DNA from: Podocnemis expansa
Lineage: Eukaryota; Chordata; Testudines; Podocnemididae
Assembly: GCA_007922195.1 (NCBI GenBank)
Contig: ML682125.1
Span: 626,119 to 690,118 of the forward strand
DNA length: 64,000 nt
Direction: 5' to 3'
The notes under the pieces were generated by a model, which saw nothing but the letters and a program-made list of their open reading frames with translations, was not told the origin of the DNA and ran no database searches. Each line of letters begins with the position of its first letter. Position 1 is the first letter of the stretch. Below, piece by piece: positions 45,991 through 56,134 of the stretch. The position numbers and the translations under genes are program-made.

Positions 45991-47300
45991 TTGGGGACAG
46001 CTGATGAAAACCAGGTTCAGGATGCGGGTCACAGGGAGCCTGAAGGGGACGTGAAATAGAGACCCTGACCCCCTGTCCACAGTGCATCAGAGGCATCCAG
46101 GGAACCAGCAGGGGCAGCCTAGGGCCTCTCTGCCTGGCTCCATGGTGGCCAGAAGCAGAAGTAACCTCATCAGCTGAGCATGGGTCCAGCCTCCTCCCCA
46201 GTTATAGATGGCTGCCCTGGCCAGCATGGGAGGGGTTGACACCGGTTCTGGGAAAACTGGCACCTGGGACACCCCCCCCCCCTTTCTGCCGAGGGGCACT
46301 TTAAGGCCGCCCCGGGCCCCCCCCCCCCCCATGTGTCCCCTATTACAGCCCGGGAGGCTTGCAGTCAAGGCACAGGGATGGTGGCAAGAATTGTTGAGTG
46401 ATGCTATCCGCCCTGGGTCCAATGTGAACTGGTTCATAACAAGCCATGCTGCAGGGGCTTAGACTCCAGCGCCAGGCAGGGCTAGCTCAGCCGTATGCCT
46501 GTTGCCCATAGGCTGGTGCTGAGAATGATCAGCCACCTGCTCCCAAGGGCCTAAGGAGTTGGGGGGCCCAGCATCGCCATTGGCCTTTTCGTCAGCCAGT
46601 CACCTCCCCTATGGTGTGTGTGTCTTCTCCCAGGCAGGTAGGCCTGCCTCTCTGTTTGTACGCTCAACCCAGCTCAGCAACACTGAGGCCTGGTCTACAG
46701 GGTGGTAGGGCTGTGTGCTTGCATAGCTCAGTGGTGCTGAAAAACCCACACTCCCCTGCAAAAGAAGGTTATGCTGACCCCAGCCCTTGCTGCAGAGGCA
46801 CTAGCTCACCTTATGGTTCCCTGACCGAGCACCTGGTTGCATTTCTTGGGCCTTGTGTGGGTGCAGCACCTTTCAGCTGAGTTGTGCACCTCTGGGCATC
46901 TAACACTGCATACAAGTCATCACTAACCTGATTCAGTTAAAATAAGAAGCCTATACAAAGGAGCATTGCCCTCCAGCCCACTCTGCTGGGTGGATCAGTA
47001 GCAGGCTAGGTTCTGCCCCTACAGCTTGAGTCCTGCTGGTGCAGTGAACCAGGCCCTCTTTAGCCTCCCAACCAGTTGCCACGGCCCTCAGTGAGAAAGC
47101 ACTTCACTCTTACCCCCCCCCCCCCCCCTTTAGGGGTCTGCAGTTGTCTGGTTGAGTGTGGGCTTGGCTGTGGCCTAGCCCTGCACTATTGCGCATGGTG
47201 CTAGGGCAGCCTTGAGTAAGCAGCCAGGACACTGGACTAGCTACACTCAGCTGCAGCCTTCACCCAGTGGCCATTAGCAAGGGAGTCAGACATGTTCCAA

Positions 47301-47572
47301 TAGCAATTCCCAACCTGTGATCTGCAGGCCTGGAGGTGGTCTGGGGAGGGAGTGCCACTGGAGCTGGGGTGCAGGGTGGGGAGTGTAGGGTTGCACTGCA
47401 CATCGGCCACAGGGTGGGAAAAGCAGACAGGTGCCACGCTATGTGGTTTGTGGCCAGGGAGTACAGGGTCACAGAGAAGGAAGGATGCCGTAAGGCGTGC
47501 TGGATAGTGGTTCACAAAGGCTTTTGATGCTGATGGAGTAGTCCACATAAAGAAAAAGGTTGGGAACCACTG
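47301..47572. mobile_element. hAT-type MITE (CAGTGGTTCCCAACC family), 272 bp
   Basis: Left end tagcaattcccaacc and the complement of the right end (cagtggttcccaacc) are inverted copies. The flanks resemble each other (tgttccaa, ttccagaa) but not cleanly. Confidence 0.65.
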
Positions 47573-48266
47573 TTCCAGAACATTTCCCCAGCTTAGTGCT
47601 AGACTAGCACCAGTCAGATGCGAGGCCAGGAGCCTGGCTTCTGTTACTCTCAAAGGCCACGTTACTTTCAGGGGGAGCAGGAAAATGGCCCAACCTGCCT
47701 ACTAGCAGGCACCGAGCTGCTGAAGGAACAAGTTACCTTGTGCTGAAGGCTACAAGGGCACCCCAGGGCCTGGCCCGAAGCATGGTGGGGCAGCCTGGCA
47801 CAGTTGGGTACTTGCTCTGACTCACTTGCCAGGGGGTGGGGAAGGCTCTGCATCCCTGTTAGTTCACAGGCCCCAGTGGAGCTGGGCCAACTCACCCACA
47901 GGTTAGAGATAAGGAAATAGCTAATCTCGTGTCCTACTCTGACAGGCTCAGGATCTCAACTCCCTGTTCTACATCTCGACCCCATGACCTTCCTTCCACC
48001 CCAGGCTTCAGGTTTGCCAAAGACGATAGATCGGGGAGGTGTGGGGGGGGTCCTCTCTGTTGCCTCAGCCCTGCTAGTGGTCCACATGAGCCTTCTTTTT
48101 GGAGCCCAGAGAATCTCTCCAGCAAGCAGGCTTTTTTTTCAGACCTGGCCCTCAGCAGTTCCTGTTACAGGAGGCCTGGGTCACAAGACAGGGTTCACCC
48201 CATGAGCATGTTGCAGAATGAAGGGTGCCTGCAGCATGCTAACAGTCCACACCCCTCTCTTTGCAG

Positions 48267-48344
48267 GTGCGCACTGCTGACATGGGTGGCTATGCCACAT
48301 CCCTTGACTTCACCCACGCTGTGATGGCTGCCCTGGCTGACTAG
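48267..48344 (+). CDS. IDH3B: IDH3B distal alternative terminal exon (beta-2-like)
   Basis: The acceptor ctctctttgcag precedes 25 codons plus TAG, encoding VRTADMGGYATSLDFTHAV followed by MAALAD. It joins in phase 0 to the exon ending at 40144, giving a 391-residue protein. The proximal exon shares VRT-x-DMGGY, then the two diverge. I recall a human IDH3B isoform with the same kind of tail (VRT-x-DMGGYAT...). The spacing from the proximal exon (7,250 bp) is large and filled with transposons. Confidence 0.88.
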   Translation: MRTADMGGYATSLDFTHAVMAALAD

Positions 48345-48476
48345 GCCCTGCAGAGACTACTGTTCCTCAAGTCCTCCTCCTCAGTAACCCTTCTTGCTGC
48401 TTGGACTTCATTGGCTGGTAATTTAGTGTCTTTAGGTGGGTGCTTTGCACCACAAAGGCCCCTTGCTGTAGCACAC

Positions 48477-48482
48477 AATAAA
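48477..48482 (+). terminator. IDH3B: Poly(A) signal of the distal IDH3B terminal exon
   Basis: AATAAA 133 nt after the TAG at 48344. A further AATAAA at 49331 might define a longer form. Confidence 0.75.
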
Positions 48483-48499
48483 GCAGGCTGCTGCCATCT

Positions 48500-50990
48500 C
48501 TGGCTAGGGGGTTTCTGCCAGGAGGGGGTTCTGTTTGACCTCCACTCTAGCCATTGGCCCCCACAGCTGCACCTGTGCTCATGCAACACGCTCACATGGG
48601 GAGCCCAGAGCAGCCACATTAGCTGCCACACATGGGGGGTGGCAGTACCAGTAGCTGAGAACACAGCTGTCTTTTGCCCCAGGAAGCTGGATCTGTTCCA
48701 CCTGAGGCAGCCTATAACCTATGCTGGGGGCAGGCACTGCCCCACTTCCCTCCTTGGCAGTCCAACAGGGGCTATCATGTTCTCCAGGTGCTGCCTGTGA
48801 AAGGCTCACTTAGTCACCTGGCAGGCCCAGGGGCTGCTCCAGCAGCAGCTGTGGCTCATGCTTGCCTCTCAGGGCCTCTGGGACCCTGCTGCACCCCCAG
48901 GAGCCCCAGTGCCAGCATCACAGCAGGACCTTCTCCCAGGGCTCCTTCCTCCTCCTTGATCCAGGTGGCCCTTGCCCAGGGTCACCTGTCCTGACTTTCC
49001 TCTGGAGCACAGCCCAGGCTCCACCTCCTTCAACATCCTGACTCAAAGGGCAGCACAGACCCAAGCGCACCCTGTGCAGCCAGAGCCTCCAACCTGCTGT
49101 GCTCCCTCCACCCTGATACAACCCTGGCCAGGCCTCAACTCAGGTGGGGAATAAGCACATGCAGTACTGTAAGACTGCTGGCCCAGCCTTCCTCCTGTCT
49201 TGACACTATTAAATAGCCCCTGGCTCCACTGCTAGTGTAATGGCTAACCCATCAGATCTTAGGGGCCTGGCTGTGCAAGGTCAGGGACAGACTGCTGTGC
49301 AGCCAGCACCCAAGACCCCTGTGGCCAGGGAATAAAGGCTTTAGAAAACTTCACTACTCCACCCCTTGGCATTTCTGTACCTCCGCAGTAACTGACACCA
49401 CCACTGATCAGCTCCAGTACCTAGCAAGTGGTGGTTAGAACACAGATGTTGAAAAAGCTCTTGGTGTTAGCACACCTGCAATTGGCTGCAGCTCCAACTG
49501 GGCAATGACAGCCATTATCCCTTCCCACAGCACAAGAGCCTACAGGCTCACTGTCCCCAAGAAGAAGTGGACATTTTCTCCCCCAGAAGCTCTGTGATAA
49601 ATAAATGTCAGTCTGTAGCAGTGCCACAGGGCTCCTTGTTTGTTAGCATGAGAAAGAGCTCACAGCCACAGTGGAAGAGGCATGGATGCCTAACTGCTAC
49701 TAGGGAGAAGAGAGGTAAGGAGGGGGGCTGCAGGGAAACCCATAAAAAAGGAAATATGGGAGGACAGCTCCCTCAACCAGTGGGTGAAGGCTGAGGTGAG
49801 GGAGACAGGACCACATGGTCCCACTAGCAGTGCAAGGCAAATGACCCTGCAAAGACCTTGCCAATCATCCTGCTGGAAGCCCCTTTGAGGGCATGTGAGC
49901 AAAACCCAGCTGCCAGACATGGAACAAGCAGCTGCTTGGTACCAACTCCAGCACTAGGCAATCCCAGCCCAAACACATGCATCCTCTTCAACAGCAAGTG
50001 TAGCTGCCCCCCAGCATGGCTGGGGAAAGGCACAGTGCTGGGCTGTGGGAAGGAGAGGCTACATAAGCTGTTTCTGGCCTGGCACCCTCACTCCTAGGGC
50101 TGTTTTTTCCTCTCTTTGGCTTGTTTTAAGGGGCTGCAGAGCAAGAATTCAGCACAGACAGGCACTAGAGCCAGAGAATGGGGAAGTGAACTGACCAGTC
50201 ACCAAGGGGAGACCAGACATCTCATAGACAACAGAGGGGGCGGTGGTGGCAGAGGCCTGGGCTGGCTACATTGAGAGCAAGGGACAGGCACACCCCCCCC
50301 TCACTTCACACTGCAGGCCACCTAGGTCAGGCTAGTGTAAAGCACTCAAAGATCTTGCCTGTCCTATTTCAAATCTTTACCCAGGAAATTCAAATGCGCT
50401 GGCCTTGGGCAACTGTCTTCCTTCACCTCATGCTGTGCAGTGCAGAGATACAGCCAAGACAGCCAGGGGTCAGGAGCTTTGTTTGACAGCAGCAAAGAGA
50501 AGTCTTGCTCTCAAAGACACACAAAGGACGGGTTTGAAAAACTTGAGACATTTATTGTTGGTGTAAACTGCCGAGCACCACAGCAAGGGCCAGGTGCTCT
50601 CTACACTCCCTGTGCTCCACAGTAACACTAAGCTCAGAGCTCAAGGGCTTGAAGAGAACTATGACCCAATCAGCCCCAGCACCAGAAATTCCTTCTGGCA
50701 GCTGTGCACAACAGAGGGCTGCCTCATTCCCGCTCACGTGCAGAGGGGAGGCAACAGCTATGCAGATGCCAACTCCAATAAAACTTGGGAGTATTCTCAA
50801 CCAGGGCCTCTGCAAAACCACCAGAGCCAGGATGGATACCACACTTGGGCAGCTCCAGGGAGTGTCTGCTCTGAGATACCAAGCCTGACACACTGAGTAA
50901 TAACTGTCTGGGACGGGTTAAACAGCTCAGCACAGCCGAGGTGCCAAAAACAGCCTCTGTCAGCCAGCACTGGACTCATGCGGGATGCCA
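48500..50990. other. Intergenic region between convergent IDH3B and NOP56
   Basis: No coding exon or RNA gene could be supported. It contains one arm of a hairpin repeat at 49593-49646 ('agtgccacagggctccttg'), an AATAAA on the plus strand at 49331, and a TTTATT at 50551 (AATAAA on the minus strand) that could be a distal poly(A) signal for NOP56. Confidence 0.5.
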
Positions 50991-51004
50991 GATACCAGAA
51001 TGCA

Positions 51005-51010
51005 TTTAAT
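51005..51010 (-). terminator. NOP56: NOP56 poly(A) signal ATTAAA
   Basis: The minus strand has ATTAAA about 190 nt after the NOP56 stop. The minus-strand AATAAA at 50551-50556, followed by a GU-rich run, is a plausible distal alternative. Confidence 0.55.
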
Positions 51011-51201
51011 GCAGGCTGCCCCGGGCTGGGTTACATTCTAGGACATGCAGCTGCCTTGAAATGCTGGAGAGGCAGCAACAAGTGGGGAGAGCCAGGAACA
51101 GCAAGTGTCCCACCATAGGCCAGCAGGTGCTGGAGGAACCCAATTGCTGGTCAGTCTGCACTGCTGCAGCACAGCCCCTGGCTCCCCATAGCCTCTTCCC
51201 C

Positions 51202-54200
51202 TCAGTCCTCCTCTTGGACCTTTTTCTTTTTCTTCTTCTTCTTGTCTGGCTGAGGGGACTCCTCCTGGGCCAGTTTCCTTTGCTTTTTGGGCAAGGGCTC
51301 TTCTGCCAGCCCATTCTCCTCCAATTTCTTCTTCTTCTTCTTTTTGGGCTCTATCTCGTTCTCCTGGAGCAGACAGTGGGGTTAGAGGGGCCCAGTCACA
51401 GGGGAGCATAGTGGCAGTCTGGGGGTGCCAGAGGACTGTGGGGCGGTTCTGTCATTACTTGGGCTGCAACACCATGACAGGGGCCAGGCCAATAACAGGG
51501 ACGTCAGACTGAGCCTGCAGGCAGCTGGAAACAACAGCTCCCACCAAGAAAGACACCACTGACATGGTCATGGACCAAAGCAGCCCAAAAAGGACATGTA
51601 TTGAGGCTTATGCAAGGGTAAGCATTTGTCTCAGTGTCTCAAGCACATGGGGCTCAGAAAAGTAGCCATCTTTTCCCAATTCCCTAGATAGCCTCTTTTG
51701 GAGCTGCCGCCTGAGAAACTCCGTGGTATTGAGGCCCAAGCCTGCAGCACCGCTGAGCTGTTTGCCTCTGCCCAGGGCTGCCTTTCACTGCTGCCTGCAG
51801 GATCAGAAATAAGGGTGGAAACTGCATTGTTCCAAGCTCTCTAGGCAGGCAATGGGTGTGTCCCTCACTGACCACTTAAGCCTGGACAGGACCTGTTCAG
51901 AGGAAGGGTCCAGTGCTGGCCCAAGTAGCCAGTCATGCCAAATTCTGGTTCTTTACCTCTGCCTCCATAGTCGTCTCCAGCACAGAATTCTCTGTTTCCT
52001 CAGCCGCTGCTGCCATGGCCAATGCTTGCAGCCGCTTCTTCTCTCGCTTCTTCTTTTTCTTCTCTTTCTTCCTTATTTCGGCAGCCACTTCAGTAGCCTG
52101 GCACAGAGATAACAGGCTGCATCAACATGGAAATACAGGCGTTGCCCAGCCCAAGCAGTACAGGATCCCTGCTCTCCTGCCAGGTACTTGGAGTAGGTGC
52201 CGGATCAGCCTCATTAAATCAGTTTTTGCCTCCACTAGTTTGTCAGACGGAAGATTTCACATCACATCCGGCACCCCCACCAGTCCTGCAGCAGCCTCTG
52301 CCCTTCTCCTAGCCCCTCACCTCCACCATGGCTTCCTTCATGACGTCAAGGTTCTTGCGTGGAGGTTCTCCTGTCTCATAGAAGGCCAGGCGCTCCTCCA
52401 CCTGCTCCCGGAGCTTGTCCCCAAAGACGCTGGTTGGGACATCTACAGGAGGGGAGCAGTGTGACTCACAGTGCTAGCTACAGCACAGACCACCCCAGCC
52501 AGCTGCCCAACCACTGCATCAACTCCCAGGCCCGGAGCCGGCTTTGCTCAGAAAACAAGCATCACCATTCACCTCAGTGAAATACTGTTGACGAAAAATA
52601 TTCCCATCATTGCAGAAGCCACGGGAGTTTGTGTGACTGACATGCCATTGGCCCCAGAGTCCCATGCTGCAGTAAGGAAAGGAGGCCCTGGGAGAGCAGT
52701 ACCTGAGAAGCAGTCTATCCTGGAGGCAATCGTGCACTTGTTGGCCAGGTAGCGGGAGATACGCCCCTTGTTCCGCGCAGCTGCTCGCCCGATGAAAGTG
52801 GAGTGGAAGATGAGCCCGTACTTTGGGGTGTTGCCACGAGTCTTCAAGGCCCTGGAATGAGCCTGGGAGTGAGCTCTGGCCATGCCTGGGATGTTGACTG
52901 CATACGGCAGGGCTCTCAAATACGCATGTGGCCCCTAACGGCATTTCCTGCAGCCCTCAATGACACTTGTTACCAATATTTGCAATATAGTTGTATGAAA
53001 AGATTTCCGTGGCATGGCCCTCAGGCTAATATACTAGTCCTCACGCAGCCCTCTACTAGGCTTCATGTGGTCCTCGTGGTGATTTGAGTTCAAGACCCCT
53101 GGCATACAGCCCATGCTCCAATCAAAGCCCTGTCCCTTGGCTGTATTGCAGGCCCTCACGGGTATGACTGCACCTTGGGGGCTGCAGCAGTACTGCTGCT
53201 CTGAAGGCCAGCTCCTTCCCTGCCCAGGCTCTACTCCTTTGCACAAGAGGGGGAAGGGGGGGGGGGGTTGGCCCCATGCTGCATGACTCCACACCCACCC
53301 ACCAGTAGATCAGCTAACCTGCCACACAGGCCCCTGGACACAGGTCCAGCATCAGGCTCCCAAAGGTCAGCAAGATGGAAAGAAAAGCCTTGATGGTCGC
53401 TCAGAGACTGGGGCTGGTCTGTCACTCACGCATGCAGCCACGTCTGGCCAGCGTGTCAAGCCCAGCAGCCCAGGAACCTGCCATCACCACGACCACCCTG
53501 CAGCTGTACCTGAAGAGGGCCTTCTCTGCCCCTAGAATCTGCACCGTCGAGGCTGGGTACTTGGCAAGGTTCGTCAGGCTGCCAGCATGGGAGATGAGAC
53601 GGGCACCCACCTGCACAGAAACAAAGGAGACAAGCAGGATGGCAAGAGATGCCCTACGCACTCCAGCTGCTTAGAAACCAAGGTCCAGCGTATGCGCGTG
53701 GGCTCCCCAAGGCACAGATCAGCAGTGACTTGTCTCAGCACAGAGCTCAGTGGATTGACAGATTCACACTTGGAACATCACTTGTGGCCTGGGAGAGCAC
53801 AGCTCACACCTCCCCAGCCCAGACAGTGGACACTCACCACTTCCCCGATGAGGGCAGAGAGACTGGGAGCCACCTGGCTCATCTTGGAGCGGAGGTACTC
53901 CTGCAGGCTTTTACGGTACTCGGACAGCGAGATCACCCGGCTGGAAAAGCTCTCAATGTTGATGAGGTCAATGGGGGAAATATCCATCCCTGCAGAAGAA
54001 AGGTGTCAGCACACTACAAGGGCTGCCTCAATGCAGGGATTTGTGCCCACAAGAAAAGCAGCTGGCCAGAGTTCTGAGCCTCCCTGTTAACAGCTGCTAG
54101 CACCAGCCTATCCAGGCAAGGAGGGGATTCCTCCTGACCCCCCCCCTCTTACCTTCCCCACTGGCCTGGGACAGTCTGTGCTCTAATCAAGGAAGAGTCA

Positions 54201-56134
54201 GACATGGGCAGCCCAGAGCACCATGTGCTCCTTCCTTAGCCCTGCCTTCTCTAGGCAACCCAGAGCTGCATGCAACATATTTATCACAAGTGCACAACCC
54301 CTCCTGCCAGCACTAGAGGCCCCCCCCCAAACAGATGCTATTAAAAGGGCACTAACCCATAGACGATCGTGAGGCATCCAGAATGGCCTGGGCCTTGGCA
54401 CTGTCCATCACAATCTCCTCCAGTGCTTCCAGATTCTCCTCACTCAGCTCCTTGCGGTTCCCGATGCACTTGGCCAGGCGGCAGTAGGTGTAGTTATCGC
54501 TCACGATCTTGATGAGCTCTGGGAAGTGATAACCATACCACTCTCTGTTGGAGGCCAGAGGGAAACAATCATGGAGAGGAGCCCACGGCCCAGGCTCTGC
54601 CCCCAGCCCATTCCTCCCCCGCAGCACCCATGTCTCCCTGCTAACAAGACAGCCCAGGTCACAAGCTCCCTGGCTGGGGTGTACACAGGGTAGATGCTTT
54701 TCCTCCCTTTTCTGTGCAGTCAGCGCTGGGAGTTGCGCAGCCTGCGGTAAGCACTGGGAGGGGACAACGAACGTTGTCAACACTAAGCTAGGCTCTCAAA
54801 ACATGTCTCTCAGTACGAGACAGAAGCACTGTCTGCAGACAGGCTGTGCTGTTGAAAGGAGCCCTCACCTGACACGCATGGAGAAGGTGTTGATGTCCTT
54901 GTCCAGCTGGTCCAGCAGGCTGATGGACTGAATGATCATGTTATCAACTCTGTTGACGTTGAATTTCACTTTGGCTCGTGAGTAGCTGTGGCCCAGGCCC
55001 AGCTGGGCCTTGGAGGCTGACTGGGCAGTGAGGCCCTTCACCAGGGTATGGAAGTGCAGGCGGATCCCTGTGTACACAGAATCTCTGCGGTGAGCCCTAT
55101 CATGGCCCCTTCCCACCCCGTGGCCAGCCAACCTCAGAGGGCAAGTGAAAGAAGCCTTGAGGGAGGCCCAGGATTCCCTTCACATCCCAGCACTTTCCCT
55201 CCCACCCAAACAGGGAGGCCCCACACCCTGCCAGGGGCCTGCTAGGGTCTCCACGCTCTTCTAGGATTTACCAATCCCTCAAGGCTCTCTAGACAGCACG
55301 TGCCATGACCGGACCCAGGCCTCCTGAGAGTGCTGCCTGTCTCCTCACCGCGAGTGATCTCTGCTACGAGCCCTCCGGTCTGGCACTGGTAACCCAACTC
55401 CTCTTGGACAGCAGCCCCGATTTTGGCATCGCTGACGCCCAGGGCTGCTTTCTTCTTCTTGGCCGGCATGTTGGTCTCCAGGAGAAGCTTGAGGTCCTCG
55501 TGGAGAATCCCTGCCGGGGACAGGGAGAAGGTAACGGGCTGCGCAGCTAGCGGGGACCAATGCGGACAGGAAGGAGAGAGTGCGGCAGTGAAAGGGAACA
55601 GCCAGCCCGGCCTCTGGCCCGGCCTCTGCCCCCACGTCCCCAGCCCAACCCAGCCTCACCTTCCGAGACGGCATTGCAGTTCTCCAAGGCGCTCTGGGCG
55701 GATTTGAAGGGGGAAAAGGCCACGAGTCTGACGATGCTGTGGAACTTGCCGACGTTCAAGACGCTCTCCTCCACCTGAGCCGGCCACAGGGAAGCCAGTC
55801 AGCCGCGCGCACTGCCCCGCCACCGCGGCCCGAACAGCCGCCCGCGGGAGCCTCCTCCCCCGCCGCCCGCCCGCCCGCCGCCCCCCGACCCGCACCTGGG
55901 GCAGCTGCAGGCTGATCTCCTCGGCCTCCCGCACGGCGAAGAGCGCGTAGCCGGCCGCGTGCTCGAACAGCACGTGCAGCAGGACCTGGGGGGGAGGGGA
56001 GGGGAGAGGAGAGGGGTCAGAGCGCGCCGCCGGCCCCGGCCCCGCCCGCAGGGCTCGGAGCGGCCCAAGCCGAGGCCCCGGGGCGGCCCGCCGCGGGGGA
56101 TGGGCTCGGATGGGCCCCGCCGGCCGCTCACCAT
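51202..56134 (-). CDS. NOP56: NOP56, core protein of box C/D snoRNPs (12 coding exons)
   Basis: NOP56 is a structural core protein of nucleolar box C/D snoRNPs, which methylate rRNA with fibrillarin; it pairs with NOP58. Exons in transcript order: 56132-56134, 55896-55985, 55660-55774, 55349-55510, 54869-55067, 54357-54544, 53838-53989, 53510-53610, 52703-52851, 52321-52442, 51957-52097, 51202-51363 (TGA). Phases agree throughout and give 527 residues, against about 594 in human. Exon 1 codes only for the initiator Met. NOP5 N-terminal domain: about residues 2-70 ([15 protein letters not shown]). Coiled-coil/NOSIC region: [19 protein letters not shown] to [19 protein letters not shown]. The snoRNA-binding Nop domain holds [36 protein letters not shown] and [12 protein letters not shown]. 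The tail is lysine-rich and ends in eight consecutive lysines and VQEED; it is shorter than in human. Introns host C/D snoRNAs. Confidence 0.97.
52197..52274 (-). ncRNA. SNORD57: SNORD57-type box C/D snoRNA in NOP56 intron 10
   Basis: A 9-bp perfect terminal stem (gtgccggat / atccggcac) brackets a C box gtgatgt and a D box CTGA. A CTGA D' box lies inside. The sequence before the D box, aactgatttaatgag, is complementary to the vertebrate 18S rRNA stretch around position 99 (ctcattaaatcagtt). The fifth base upstream of D pairs with A99, the site I recall for U57. Intron location in NOP56 also agrees with human. Confidence 0.92.
52540..52620 (-). ncRNA. SNORD86: SNORD86-like box C/D snoRNA in NOP56 intron 9, with an internal splice donor
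   Basis: The terminal stem is ggctt(c)tgc / gcaaagcc with one bulged base. C box is atgatgg, D' box CTGA (in cactgagg), C' box ggtgatg and D box CTGA. The sequence ctgag|gtgaat at the D' box is a good splice donor. Human SNORD86 lies in NOP56 and is described as controlling alternative donor choice in that pre-mRNA; this assignment rests on host gene and architecture, not on a sequence comparison. I see no standard rRNA guide directly before D or D'. Confidence 0.75.
52908..53101. mobile_element. hAT-type MITE in NOP56 intron 8, 194 bp, 8-bp TSD
   Basis: Left end cagggctctcaaat and the right end (complement caggggtcttgaactcaaat) are imperfect inverted repeats. Flanks gcatacgg (52900-52907) and gcatacag (53102-53109) match at 7 of 8 bases. 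Confidence 0.7.
53395..53494 (-). ncRNA. Candidate box C/D snoRNA in NOP56 intron 8 (unassigned)
   Basis: Minus strand: stem ggtcg, C box gtgatgg, about 75 nt of spacer, D box CTGA, and stem cgacc. It is near exon 9, a common position for hosted snoRNAs. The sequence before D (gaccagcccagtct-like) matches no rRNA site I can recall, and D'/C' boxes are poor. It may be chance. Confidence 0.3.
53711..53789 (-). ncRNA. SNORD110: SNORD110-type box C/D snoRNA in NOP56 intron 7
   Basis: C box gtgatgt, an internal CTGA box preceded by the guide aatctgtcaatcca, and a final CTGA near ...gctgatctgtgcc. A short cac-a / tgtg stem closes it. The guide is complementary to 18S rRNA 'ggattgacagatt'. The fifth base upstream of the internal box pairs with the U I recall as U1288, the human SNORD110 target. 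Host gene also agrees. Confidence 0.88.

Noticed and set aside
51364..51956. Possible snoRNA in NOP56 intron 11
   Set aside because: No C/D box pair with a closing stem and no guide to 18S around C517 (the SNORD56 target) was found; H/ACA folding was unconvincing.
52803..53087. Short plus-strand open frame in NOP56 intron 8
   Set aside because: It coincides with a hAT MITE and lies antisense to NOP56. No independent support.
54545..54868. Possible H/ACA snoRNA (SNORA51-like) in NOP56 intron 5
   Set aside because: An AGAAAA hinge-like box and an ACA exist, but the 3' hairpin would be far too short and base pairing is weak.
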